From a virus, in the IMG/VR virus record IMGVR_UViG_3300005531_000030, positions 1-25,532 of that record: 25,532 bases of DNA; one strand, 5' to 3'. Shown here in pieces: positions 5,237 to 12,996 of this stretch. Numbering within the stretch: position 1 is the stretch's first letter; every line of letters begins with the position of its first letter. The position numbers and the translations under genes are program-made. The notes beneath the pieces are model-generated. The model searched no databases. It worked only from the letters and a program-made list of their open reading frames with translations, and was not told the DNA's origin.

Positions 5237-5602
5237 ATGGTAACACTGACGAATCCGGTCAAGATCAACGACACCATCGGCGGCACCACGACGCTCAGCT
5301 ACGACGTGCTTCGCGTGGTGGGCATATTCAGCGATCCGGTCACGCAATCCATCAGCGCGCAGGTCCAATTGCGCGCTTCGGCCAATGCGGCTGCTCCGCT
5401 CATCAGCGGCACGCTGGCGATCAATACGCAAGGCTCGCCGTCGGCTGTGCTGAGCATTCCGAATCTCGGCGTGTTCATCAACATCAACATTTCCGGCGCT
5501 ATCGCCACGATCCAAGGCTGGATTGCCGCGCTTCAAAACGCCATTGAGTCGGGCCTTGTTTCGACCGGCACCGTCGTCGGCACGCAGTCTGCGGGAATCT
5601 GA
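5237..5602 (+). CDS. Small beta-rich structural protein, 121 aa
   Basis: Starts MVTLTNPVKINDTIGGTTTL immediately after the previous stop, with a GGAGCGGGACAGG purine tract upstream. Alternating hydrophobic beta pattern to about residue 95, then a short helix (IQGWIAALQNAIESG) and the end. Stop overlaps the TerS start (TGATG). I do not recognise the family; position suggests a minor virion or fibre-associated protein. Confidence 0.7.
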   Translation: MVTLTNPVKINDTIGGTTTLSYDVLRVVGIFSDPVTQSISAQVQLRASANAAAPLISGTLAINTQGSPSAVLSIPNLGVFININISGAIATIQGWIAALQNAIESGLVSTGTVVGTQSAGI

Positions 5603-6015
5603 TGAGCGATAACCGCGTCCAAGAGCATCCGCTGTGGAAGGTGCTGACGCCGCAAGAGCGCAACTGGCTCGCCGCGTATCTCGAAACCGGCGACGCCGAA
5701 TCCGCCGTTCGCGCTTCGTATCCCGGCGTGAAGGACACGCGCTCTTACTCGCGCAAGCTGCTCCAGCGCCCGCAGCTTCAGGAGCTTATCGCGCACGCGA
5801 GCGGCGAGAACATTCCGCGCGGCGACAGCGCCGAAATGAAGCGCATCTTGTGGGAAATCGCGCGCGATAAGTCCTCCACGCCCGCGTCGCGCATTTCAGC
5901 TTGCGACCTGATCGCGGACCTTGAGGGCTGGCGCTCCCGGTCCAAGGCGGTTCAAGCCAGCGATCTTACAAGCGTGCTCCAGCAAATCGAGAGGGACAGT
6001 TATGTCGGCAGCTAG
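5602..6015 (+). CDS. terS: Terminase small subunit-like protein, 137 aa
   Basis: The N-terminal half contains LTPQERNWLAAYLETGDAES followed by a second helix and RSYSRKLLQRPQLQELI, the helix-turn-helix arrangement typical of small terminase subunits that recognise phage DNA at packaging start. The remainder (DLIADLEGWRSRSKAVQASD) is a helical segment suited to oligomerisation or contact with TerL. Length fits small terminases (about 130-180 aa). It lies 1.1 kb upstream of TerL, with a holin and micro-genes between. It overlaps the next gene by 14 bases. Assignment rests on motif pattern and context. Confidence 0.75.
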   Translation: MSDNRVQEHPLWKVLTPQERNWLAAYLETGDAESAVRASYPGVKDTRSYSRKLLQRPQLQELIAHASGENIPRGDSAEMKRILWEIARDKSSTPASRISACDLIADLEGWRSRSKAVQASDLTSVLQQIERDSYVGS

Positions 6016-6187
6016 TGTTCTCGGAAAGAAGCATCCCGGCTTCAAGGCCGTCGCGTCGTCCATCGCCAAGCGCGAGGGCGTTTCGGCCTCTGCGGCCCGC
6101 GCAATTCTCGCGTCGCGCACGCGCTCGGCGTCGAAGGCGGCGAAGAAGCGCAACCCGCGCCTCAATCGCGTCAAGGGCGGCTACTGA
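6002..6187 (+). CDS. Small Lys/Arg-rich protein, 61 aa
   Basis: Starts MSAASVLGKKHPGFKAVASS and continues through an Ala/Ser-rich helix (REGVSASAARAILASRT) to a very basic tail (KAAKKRNPRLNRVKGGY). ATG at 6002, inside the end of TerS, is chosen because GAGAGG lies just upstream; the in-frame extension to 5921 is overlap shadow. Strongly positive charge suggests DNA or nucleic-acid contact, perhaps during packaging. Small basic proteins of this kind are frequent in phage packaging regions. No named family assigned. Confidence 0.6.
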   Translation: MSAASVLGKKHPGFKAVASSIAKREGVSASAARAILASRTRSASKAAKKRNPRLNRVKGGY

Positions 6188-6221
6188 TGCGCCTCACATC
6201 TCATCATCACGTGAGGATTCA

Positions 6222-6362
6222 GTGCCGCTAGGTCCTGGCGTCCGGTATCGCTGGAAAGTGATGCCGAACGGCAAGAAGATCAGGCTCGCCTTCAAAGGCT
6301 CCAAGGTCATTGAAGTCAAGCCGCTTGGCGGTTCCGCGCGGCGCATTCTCTCAGGCAAATGA
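6222..6362 (+). CDS. Basic micro-protein, 46 aa
   Basis: GTG start at 6222 with GAGGA four bases upstream. The product (MPLGPGVRYRWKVMPNGKKI, then RLAFKGSKVIEVKPLG) reads as a compact beta hairpin with excess Lys/Arg. Its stop overlaps the ATG of the next micro-gene (TGATG). The long upstream extension of the frame is overlap with the neighbouring gene. Function unknown; its place in the packaging block hints at a nucleic-acid role. Confidence 0.55.
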   Translation: MPLGPGVRYRWKVMPNGKKIRLAFKGSKVIEVKPLGGSARRILSGK

Positions 6363-6460
6363 TGTTCGATCCCGTTTTGTACTTCGCGCGCCTCGCGGAA
6401 GTCGCGGCGCAGCTTCTCATCGCGGCGGCGCTCTTTCGCATGGCCCGCAAACGGAAGTAA
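6362..6460 (+). CDS. Micro membrane protein, 32 aa
   Basis: MFDPVLYFARLAEVAAQLLI continues through a second hydrophobic stretch to a basic end RMARKRK. One TM helix (about residues 10-26) with a positively charged C-terminus. The ATG overlaps the previous stop (TGATG), favouring a real coupled gene. It directly precedes a holin gene, so a holin partner or antiholin is possible but unproven. Confidence 0.5.
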   Translation: MFDPVLYFARLAEVAAQLLIAAALFRMARKRK

Positions 6461-6490
6461 GCCAGCGCAATAGGGAAGGTATGTAAGCGT

Positions 6491-6931
6491 ATGGCATTCG
6501 ATATCGCGTCTCTTATCGGCGGCAGCATCGGCGAAGCCTTCCAGAAGATCATGGGGGTGTTCAAGGTCGACCCCACCGTCGCGTTTCAGAAGCAGGCGGA
6601 AATCGCGGAGATTCAGCTTCAGCTTCAGGGCAAGATCATCGACCAGGTTCAGGGGCAGCTTGAAGTCAATAAGGCCGAAGCCGCGAACTCGCGCCTGTTT
6701 GTCGCGGGCTGGCGGCCCTTCATCGGATGGGTTTGCGGAAGCGTTTTCGCGTACGCCTACGTGCTTCAGCCCTTTCTGGCATTCGGATTCGCCGCCGCGT
6801 GGCATCCGGTCGCGCTTCCTTCGCTCGACTTCAGCCAAATCATGCCTGTCCTTTTGGGAATGCTGGGCCTCGGCGCGATGCGCTCGTACGAAAAGGTGCA
6901 GAACGCTCCCGGCTCGGACAAGCTGCATTAG
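6491..6931 (+). CDS. Three-TM-type phage holin, 146 aa
   Basis: N-terminal amphipathic region, a Gln/Glu-rich helix (residues 33-65), then the signature segment AEAANSRLFVAGWRPFIGWV leading into TM helices around residues 70-100, and a final helix around 115-132 followed by MRSYEKVQNA. This matches the holin family with three TM segments first described from gene-transfer agents (GTA_holin_3TM). It would permeabilise the inner membrane to allow endolysin or lysis signalling. A GGGAAGG tract lies about 11 bases upstream of the ATG. It is unusual in sitting between the terminase subunits, far from the endolysin at 24431. Confidence 0.8.
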   Translation: MAFDIASLIGGSIGEAFQKIMGVFKVDPTVAFQKQAEIAEIQLQLQGKIIDQVQGQLEVNKAEAANSRLFVAGWRPFIGWVCGSVFAYAYVLQPFLAFGFAAAWHPVALPSLDFSQIMPVLLGMLGLGAMRSYEKVQNAPGSDKLH

Positions 6932-6939
6932 GAGTTTCG

Positions 6940-7149
6940 ATGAGTTTCGCCATTACCGCTTTTGTCTCATTCATCGCTGGATTCGCCGTATCCGCTTTCC
7001 TTGGCGGCCCCATCGGGAAGGAAGAGGCGATTCTGTCAGCCGCGATCAAGGGTGAACTTGCCGTGCTGGAACGCGCCGCGCTCGCCGACGCGCGGAATCT
7101 CGCTTCGCACGTGCTCGCGTTCGTCAAGAGGATGCGCTCGATTCTGTGA
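6940..7149 (+). CDS. Single-TM hypothetical protein, 69 aa
   Basis: Starts MSFAITAFVSFIAGFAVSAF with TAGGAG just upstream, which selects 6940 over the in-frame extension to 6727 that overlaps the holin. A TM helix (residues 4-22) is followed by a charged helix (KEEAILSAAIKGELAVLERA). Topology resembles small lysis accessory proteins such as antiholins or i-spanins, but no defining motif is present. Its stop overlaps the GTG of TerL (GTGA). Confidence 0.6.
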   Translation: MSFAITAFVSFIAGFAVSAFLGGPIGKEEAILSAAIKGELAVLERAALADARNLASHVLAFVKRMRSIL

Positions 7150-8648
7150 CGGCGGACCTTGGCAAGCTGCGCGATCTAAGGCAGCGGGCGCGCACGGACC
7201 TGTTCTGGCTTTCGCGCCACATCCTTGGCTATGACTTTCAAGAGGACGTGCATCTTCCGGCGTGCGCGTTCCTCGTGAAGAAGGACCCGCGCAAGCCGTT
7301 CGCCGAGCAAAGCGAAATCAAGCAGCGCCTTTGGCTCGATCCGCGCGGGCACTTCAAGACGACGCTGGACATCGCCGACGTAATTCAGTGGATTCTGTGC
7401 TTTCCCGACATTCGCATCCTGATTATGACCGGCACGCGCGATCTCGCCGCGCGGATGCTTCAGGAATGCAAGAACCACTTCCAGATGAACGAGCGGCTGC
7501 GCGCGCTCTTTCCCGAATACGCCGCGCCGCAAAAGGACTGGGGCACACAGGACTCGTTCGTGGTTCCGGCGCGAAGGAACTGGCGGCTGCGCGAGCCTAC
7601 CGTGTCGATTTCGACGGTCGATTCGGTCAAAGCCGGGTCGCACTACGACCTGATCAAATGCGACGACCTGGTGAACGAAATCAACGCGGGCACGCGCGAC
7701 CAAATCGAGAAAACGATCAAGGCGTTCAACTACACGACGCCGCTGCTTGAGCCATTCGGCTACCGGGACGTGATCGGGACGCGCTACGACTATTCGGATT
7801 TGTACGGCTGGCTGACGGACACGAACGACGGCAAGACGCGCATTTTCCGCCGCGCGTGCTGGTCGGTCAGCGACAAGGGCGAGTATACGCTGCTCTTCCC
7901 GCAGCGCGCTCTGCCGGGCGGCAAGGTCGTCGGCTTCACGCTGGAGATGCTTCAAACCATCCAGCGCGACGATCCGTACCTGTTCAATTGCCAGTATCTC
8001 AACGATCCGTCGCCCATCGAGAAGCCCGACATTACCGAGGAGAACTTGCGGGCGCGTTTCGTCCCCATTACTTCCCTGCCGCGCGAGGGCCGCACGTTCA
8101 TCACGTGGGACCTGGGCTTTTCGAGCAAGCAATTCGCGGACTGGTCGGTCGGGGCCGTGGGGCGCTTCGACAACCAAGGGCGGCTGTTCATTCTCGACCT
8201 GATCCGGGGCCGCTACAGCGCCTACGAACTGGTGCAAATGATCCTGATGAGCGCGCGCAAATACCGCCCTGGCGCCGTGGGCATCGAGAAAAGCGGCGGC
8301 GCTCCGCTGATCGAGCCTGCTCTTATCGCGGCGGCGCGCGAGCACCGCGTGCACATGCCGCTCGACTGGATTCCGCATCCGACGAGCCGCAAGGTCGAGC
8401 GCATCGGCGGCCTCATCGCGCTCTTCAAGGACAACCGGCTGTTTTTCTCCGAAGCCATCGCGGACAAGGACCAGCTTGTGCGCGAGTTCGTCCGCTTTCC
8501 GCGCTACAAGCACGACGACATTCCCGACGCCTGCTCGATGCTTCTCACGTACCGCAACCGCACGGACATTGAATGGCCCGCCGAGGAAATCGAACTGATC
8601 TCCGCGCCGGTATGCGCTCCCGAACTCGGAGCGGGCTTGGTCGGCTAG
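7146..8648 (+). CDS. terL: Terminase large subunit, 500 aa
   Basis: The motor that drives DNA into the capsid and cuts it. GTG start overlaps the previous stop. ATPase: Walker A variant WLDPRGHFKTTLD (core residues 65-73) and Walker B LIKCDD (169-174), followed by the coupling motif region near TTPLLEPFGYRDVIGTRYDY. RNase H-fold nuclease: D322 in TFITWDLGF, E381 in VGIEKSG, and the Asp cluster KHDDIPDA (455-462). Length is normal for phage TerL. It works with TerS (5602) and docks on the portal encoded three bases downstream. Clear by motif order and spacing. Confidence 0.93.
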   Translation: MTADLGKLRDLRQRARTDLFWLSRHILGYDFQEDVHLPACAFLVKKDPRKPFAEQSEIKQRLWLDPRGHFKTTLDIADVIQWILCFPDIRILIMTGTRDLAARMLQECKNHFQMNERLRALFPEYAAPQKDWGTQDSFVVPARRNWRLREPTVSISTVDSVKAGSHYDLIKCDDLVNEINAGTRDQIEKTIKAFNYTTPLLEPFGYRDVIGTRYDYSDLYGWLTDTNDGKTRIFRRACWSVSDKGEYTLLFPQRALPGGKVVGFTLEMLQTIQRDDPYLFNCQYLNDPSPIEKPDITEENLRARFVPITSLPREGRTFITWDLGFSSKQFADWSVGAVGRFDNQGRLFILDLIRGRYSAYELVQMILMSARKYRPGAVGIEKSGGAPLIEPALIAAAREHRVHMPLDWIPHPTSRKVERIGGLIALFKDNRLFFSEAIADKDQLVREFVRFPRYKHDDIPDACSMLLTYRNRTDIEWPAEEIELISAPVCAPELGAGLVG

Positions 8649-8651
8649 CTT

Positions 8652-10739
8652 ATGGCACTTATTGACGCTCTTTTTCCCGAGCAATCGCGCGACGCTCAAA
8701 AAGCCTTCGCGCCCATCGAAAAGAAGGAACTTGCCTGGCCTGGCGAGATTCCGCCCGACACGGCGATCCTGAAGCGCGTCATTCAGGACATCAACCAGTC
8801 CGAGCACTACATCTACACGCGCGGCTGGCCCACGGAATGGCTCCGGTACGAGCGCCTGTATCTCTTTCAGGTTCCGATTCAATTCTGGGAAGGCACGCAA
8901 ATCCCCCGCGCGCACTTGGGCGTGCCGCTCGTTTATGAGCATGTCGAATCGACGCTGCCGCAAGTCATGCTCGGGCTTTTCAGCGACGTGCCTCCGTTCG
9001 AGTCGCGGCCTTATCCCGGCACGTCCGAGGATGCCGCGCGCGCGAACGACGCGCTGCTCGCCTGGGAACTGAAGCGCAGCAACTTCCGCGAGGAATTGCG
9101 CCTCGGAGTCAAGAGCGCGCTCATTTACGGCACGGGAATTTGGAAATGGGGATGGAAGCGCGAGACTCGCACGCGCGTCCGCAAAGTCCGCAAAGGGCCC
9201 GCGCGCATTGGCGTGACGAACGCGGACCTTGGGCTGGCGACGCCCGACGCGACGCAAATCACGGTTCCGAATCCCGAGAGCGAGGTCGAGAACGAAACGT
9301 ACGAGGAGCAAGTCAGCCTTCCAACGTTCGAGCACATCCACATCCGCCACGTTCTTTTCGACGCGGGCTTGCGCGTTCCCGACATCCGCAAGGCGAAGTG
9401 GGTGGCGCACCGTCTCTACATGACGCCGCTTCAGCTTGATTCCCTGCGCGACGAGGAAGGCTATGAGATTCCGCCGCGCGAGGTTCTCGCCGAACTCGCC
9501 ATGCCGCCGAAAGAGATGCCCGTGCAGTCATCGCTCGAAGTCTCGCCGCTCGACGTTGGCCAGGACTTCATGCCCGCGACGAACTTGTGGGGCTATCGCG
9601 CCACGCCGCGCCCTCAGGAAACGACCGCCGACCCGCTGCAATTGCCGCTCGAAGTGGTCGAGTACTGGACGCGCGACCACGTGTTCACCGTCGTGCAGCG
9701 CAAGCTCGTGATTCGCAAGGAGCACAACGTATTCGGCGAAATTCCCTTTTGCTCTCTGGTGCTTGGCGACTTGCCCGACTCTTTCTACGGCGTCGGCTAC
9801 GCGAAGCTCATCGGCAACGAGCAGCGCCTTCAGCAAGGCGTGCTCAATACGTTCCTCGACGATCTCTCGCTTTGCCTCAACACGCCTTTCATTCGCGTGC
9901 GAGGCGCGAACGTCCCGACGCAGCAGCTAAGGATGCGCCCCGGCGGCGTCATCGACACGGACACCAAGGACGGCATCGGCGTGCTGGAGCGCGAGCCTCT
10001 TGCGATGGAGACGTTCTCGGTTCTCGCGGCGTCCGACCAGCGTGCGCAGCGCCACACCGGCGCGATGGACATGGCCGTCCAAGGCGTGATGCCGACCGAG
10101 AAGTCGAGCGTGACGCGCACGGCGACCGGCGTGAACATGCTTTCAAGCGGCTCCGGCTCCCGGATGCAGTATCTCATCGAGAATATCGCCGCGCAGGTGT
10201 TCGTCCCAACGCTCGTTGCTTACCACAAAATGAACGCGCTCTATCTCGAACCGGAGCGCCTCGAAAGCATTCTCTCGAACGAACTGAACGTGGCGTACAA
10301 GGGCGATCCCATCGAGCTTGTGAACGCGCAGGTGGACTTCGACATTCTCGCGGCCTCGAAGCTGCAATCGCGCCGCGCGATGGCCCAGTCGCTTCCGCTG
10401 CTTTTCCAGTTCCTGCTTACCGAGCCGGTCATGCAGGGCCTTCAAGTCGAGGGCAAAAAAGTCAACATCGCCGAACTCGCCTCGATGCTCTTCGACGTGA
10501 GCGGCTGGCCGAATAAGCAGAACGTGATCGTCGATATGACGCCCGAGGACAAGCAATCCGCGCTGATGCAGAACCCCGCCGTGCAGCAGATGATGGCGCA
10601 GCAGGCCGCCGGAGCGCAAAAGCTCGACGCGCAAAAGCAGGTCATCGAGGAACAAAACATCGCGCGCGCTGGCCGTGACGTGATCCGCGAACTGATGAAG
10701 AAAGCCGAAGGGCCTGAAGTGGGCCTTGACTCGCTCTGA
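8652..10739 (+). CDS. Portal protein, P22-type, 695 aa
   Basis: Long portal of the P22-like type, directly after TerL. Characteristic parts are the N-terminal segment with HYIYTRGWPTEWLRYERLYL, the wing region with LGVKSALIYGTGIWKWGWKR, and the central region FGEIPFCSLVLGDLPDSFYG followed by helices around QRLQQGVLNTFLDDLSLCLN. The C-terminal part (about 615-690) is Gln/Ala-rich and helical, suited to a barrel extension. It forms the dodecameric ring at the capsid vertex through which DNA is packaged and ejected. The stop overlaps the next ATG (TGATG). Confidence 0.88.
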   Translation: MALIDALFPEQSRDAQKAFAPIEKKELAWPGEIPPDTAILKRVIQDINQSEHYIYTRGWPTEWLRYERLYLFQVPIQFWEGTQIPRAHLGVPLVYEHVESTLPQVMLGLFSDVPPFESRPYPGTSEDAARANDALLAWELKRSNFREELRLGVKSALIYGTGIWKWGWKRETRTRVRKVRKGPARIGVTNADLGLATPDATQITVPNPESEVENETYEEQVSLPTFEHIHIRHVLFDAGLRVPDIRKAKWVAHRLYMTPLQLDSLRDEEGYEIPPREVLAELAMPPKEMPVQSSLEVSPLDVGQDFMPATNLWGYRATPRPQETTADPLQLPLEVVEYWTRDHVFTVVQRKLVIRKEHNVFGEIPFCSLVLGDLPDSFYGVGYAKLIGNEQRLQQGVLNTFLDDLSLCLNTPFIRVRGANVPTQQLRMRPGGVIDTDTKDGIGVLEREPLAMETFSVLAASDQRAQRHTGAMDMAVQGVMPTEKSSVTRTATGVNMLSSGSGSRMQYLIENIAAQVFVPTLVAYHKMNALYLEPERLESILSNELNVAYKGDPIELVNAQVDFDILAASKLQSRRAMAQSLPLLFQFLLTEPVMQGLQVEGKKVNIAELASMLFDVSGWPNKQNVIVDMTPEDKQSALMQNPAVQQMMAQQAAGAQKLDAQKQVIEEQNIARAGRDVIRELMKKAEGPEVGLDSL

Positions 10740-11128
10740 TGACGCTAAGGAACAAGCTGCTCAGCATTTTTCCGCAATTCTTGCCCGAGGCCGATCCAGG
10801 CGAAGCCGACCCCGCCGCGCTTCAGGAGCAGGCCAAGGTCGCCGAAGCCGTGGCGATGAAAGCTCGCCGCCTCGAAGAAGTAAGGCGATGCGCTGGCTGG
10901 CAGGACGTGCTCGACATACTCGAAAAGCGGTGCGTGAAAACCGAGCACGACCTCATCAACTACAACGGATGCGACAAGGAAATGATCGCGCGATTGCAGT
11001 ACCGCGCGCGCGTGCGGCGCGAGGACTTCGAGCTTCTTCAGGCCGAAATCGCCGCCGTGATCGACACCGCCGCAGCCGTCACGCCCCCGCTTTCCGTGCC
11101 TCAGTTCAACCCAGGCACGAATTACTAG
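10739..11128 (+). CDS. Helical hypothetical protein, 129 aa
   Basis: Starts MTLRNKLLSIFPQFLPEADP and is mostly helical and charged (KVAEAVAMKARRLEEVRRCA), ending in a Pro-rich tail (VTPPLSVPQFNPG). ATG overlaps the portal stop. Located between portal and scaffold, so a head-assembly accessory protein is the natural guess. No family recognised. Confidence 0.7.
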   Translation: MTLRNKLLSIFPQFLPEADPGEADPAALQEQAKVAEAVAMKARRLEEVRRCAGWQDVLDILEKRCVKTEHDLINYNGCDKEMIARLQYRARVRREDFELLQAEIAAVIDTAAAVTPPLSVPQFNPGTNY

Positions 11129-11133
11129 CCCGC

Positions 11134-11153
11134 GCCGCGCCGGATTGCGCGGC
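11134..11153 (+). promoter_or_regulatory. GC hairpin before scaffold ribosome site
   Basis: GCCGCGC (11134-11140) pairs with GCGCGGC (11147-11153) across a six-base loop and ends right at the AGGAGA ribosome binding site of the scaffold-like gene. No T-tract follows. It could tune translation initiation or protect a processed mRNA end. Confidence 0.45.
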
Positions 11154-11165
11154 AGGAGACGCAAC

Positions 11166-11984
11166 GTGACCGAAGAAACGCAAGCGCAGCAGCCCGCGCC
11201 TGCCGGGGATAACGCCCCGGTCCAGCAGCCGAAATTCCGCCAGGAGATCGACCTTGGCGATGGTTCCGGCGTTCAGGTATTCGAGGCGGATTCGCAGGAC
11301 GCGCTGATCGAAAAGCTCGTCGAGGCGCAGAAGAACGCCACCGTCAAAATCAAGGAACTGAACCGCAAGATCAAGCTTGGGTTGCGGCCCGGAACGCGCC
11401 CGCAAGACGCGCAAACAAGCCAGCAGAACACGTTCCAGCCGCGCCAGCTAAGCGCCGAGGAACGCTTCCTGCTCGCGCAAAAATTCCAGAACGACCCCGC
11501 GAGCGCCCTCGATGAGGCGTTTGCCGCGCAGTTCGGCATGTCGGCGGCGCAGCTTTTCGCCGAAGTCAATTCGACGCGGCAGTTCCGCCAGCAAATCGAA
11601 AAGAGCGCGCGCGAGCAGAGCGAGGCGCAGGCGTTCATCGAGGCGTATCCCGAATACACGCCGACGCCGAACAACAGCGACGCGATGCTGCGCTACTTGG
11701 AAGCGCACAACATGCCCGTCAGCGCCGAGAATCTCGCGCTGGCCTATGAAGATTTGTCCTCAAGCGGATTGCTTGAGACGCAAGCCCCCGCGACCGGCGA
11801 AGCTCGGATTGAGCAGCCGCGAGCAAAGAAGGCGAGCACCGGACTGAGCGACCGCAATCAAGCGCGAGTCGAAGTTCAGGACGGGCTGCCCGACGCCGAA
11901 TCGTTCCGCAAGCTGCCAGCGGCAGAACGCCGCGCGGCGCTATACCGCCTCGCGCGGATGAGCGGAGCAGGTCCCGCCAGTTAA
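11166..11984 (+). CDS. Scaffold-like protein, 272 aa
   Basis: GTG at 11166 with GGAGA seven bases upstream is preferred over an upstream TTG. The N-terminus is disordered and Gln/Pro-rich (MTEETQAQQPAP), followed by a conserved-looking patch around FEADSQDALIEKLVEAQKNA and long Gln/Glu/Arg-rich helices, as in phage scaffolding proteins. It lies immediately before the major capsid gene, the usual place for scaffold. It would guide procapsid assembly and leave before or during packaging. No protease signature is visible. Dispersed element copy 4 lies in its disordered N-terminus. Confidence 0.75.
   Translation: MTEETQAQQPAPAGDNAPVQQPKFRQEIDLGDGSGVQVFEADSQDALIEKLVEAQKNATVKIKELNRKIKLGLRPGTRPQDAQTSQQNTFQPRQLSAEERFLLAQKFQNDPASALDEAFAAQFGMSAAQLFAEVNSTRQFRQQIEKSAREQSEAQAFIEAYPEYTPTPNNSDAMLRYLEAHNMPVSAENLALAYEDLSSSGLLETQAPATGEARIEQPRAKKASTGLSDRNQARVEVQDGLPDAESFRKLPAAERRAALYRLARMSGAGPAS
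11199..11222 (+). repeat. Dispersed hairpin element, copy 4 (longest stem)
   Basis: Same element with one extra G and one extra C, giving a perfect six-base stem CCGGGG/CCCCGG around the loop ATAACG. The paired insertions keep the stem symmetrical. It encodes the Pro-Ala-Gly-Asp-Asn-Ala-Pro stretch of the scaffold-like protein. Confidence 0.75.
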
Positions 11985-11995
11985 CGGCGGTTATT
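11974..11995 (+). promoter_or_regulatory. Stem-loop at scaffold/capsid junction
   Basis: CCGCC (11974-11978) pairs with GGCGG (11986-11990) around the scaffold stop codon, followed by TTATT. It is too weak for a strong terminator but could act as an attenuator or mRNA end between scaffold and capsid genes, whose products are needed in different amounts. Confidence 0.4.
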
Positions 11996-12012
11996 CAATC
12001 AGGTAATCTCTT

Positions 12013-12996
12013 TTGGCATATTCACCTGCATCGACCGTCACGACCACTGGATCGCTGACTCACCTTGCCACGATTCACTATGACGCCGTCGCGGTCGAGA
12101 ACTTCAAGGCGAACACGGCCTTCTACGAGGCGTGCGAAAAGCGCCAGCTTCCGCAGCGCGCCGGTCTCACGACTCAGTTGTTTGGCTATTCCGTGTTCGC
12201 GGCGAACACCACTCCCGGCACTGAAGGCACGGTAGGCAACGGCATCGCGCCGACGACCGTGACTCGCAGCGTCTCTCTCAACCAATATTTCGACTTCATT
12301 TCGTTTTCCGATTTGCTGGTCGAAACGGCGATTGACGATATCGTCGAAAACTCCGCAGCGGAAATGGGCTACCGCGCGGCTCTTACCGTCAATACCCTCA
12401 CTTCCACCGAGTTCGAGAACGCGGCGGGCGTCGCTGGCACGTCCATCGACCTGGCCGATAACGAGTTCTTCAACGCGGCGGTCGCGCGGCAGGCTGTGAT
12501 GTCCCTGCGCGGCCAGAACGTGAAGCCCAAAGCGGACGGCATGTTCGACGGCCTCATCCACCCCTTCGTGGCCTTCGATCTCGTGAACGACAACACGGCG
12601 GGCGGCGTTATCGACATCCTGAAGCACGTCGATAGCGGCGTCAACGCGATGCAGCGCGGCATTCAAGGATTCCGCGTCATCGAGCTTGCTGGCGTGCGCT
12701 GGATCGAAACGACGGCCGTGCCGACGTACTCGAACTATCCTTCCGCAGGGAAAACCGGATATGCGTCGTACGTTGTTGGCAAAGACGCCATTTTCGCCGT
12801 ATCGCTTGAGAACACGATGATTCCCGGCGAGAAGAACTTCCAGTTGATCGTCAAGACCTACCGCGATGGCAGCGTGGCCGACCCGGCCAACATCATTCGC
12901 GCGTCGGTCGCGTACAACTTCAAGTTCGCGGCTATCCGGCGTCCGGGCGCGGTGATGGGCCTTCGCCGGGTACGCAACGAAGCCTCCATTTCCTGA
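12013..12996 (+). CDS. Major capsid protein, N4-gp56 type, 327 aa
   Basis: HK97-fold major capsid protein of the N4-gp56 family, forming the icosahedral shell. Supporting segments are the N-terminal AFYEACEKRQLPQRAGLTTQ, the central QYFDFISFSDLLVETAIDDI, AALTVNTLTSTEFENAAG, MFDGLIHPFVAFDLVNDNTA, and the C-terminal GEKNFQLIVKTYRDGSVADP. The start appears to be TTG at 12013, eight bases after CAGGTAA; no ATG exists nearby. Gene order scaffold then capsid is standard. The C-terminus is basic (GLRRVRNEASIS). Its stop overlaps the next start (TGATG). Confidence 0.88.
   Translation: MAYSPASTVTTTGSLTHLATIHYDAVAVENFKANTAFYEACEKRQLPQRAGLTTQLFGYSVFAANTTPGTEGTVGNGIAPTTVTRSVSLNQYFDFISFSDLLVETAIDDIVENSAAEMGYRAALTVNTLTSTEFENAAGVAGTSIDLADNEFFNAAVARQAVMSLRGQNVKPKADGMFDGLIHPFVAFDLVNDNTAGGVIDILKHVDSGVNAMQRGIQGFRVIELAGVRWIETTAVPTYSNYPSAGKTGYASYVVGKDAIFAVSLENTMIPGEKNFQLIVKTYRDGSVADPANIIRASVAYNFKFAAIRRPGAVMGLRRVRNEASIS

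Noticed and set aside
5602-6015. A transcription regulator based on its helix-turn-helix
   Set aside because: Its place upstream of TerL and the typical small-terminase segment favour a DNA-packaging role.
7176-9410. 744-codon open frame on the minus strand opposite TerL and portal
   Set aside because: It mirrors two certain genes, is Arg/Val/Asp-rich in the manner of antisense frames in GC-rich DNA, and has no ribosome binding site or domain.
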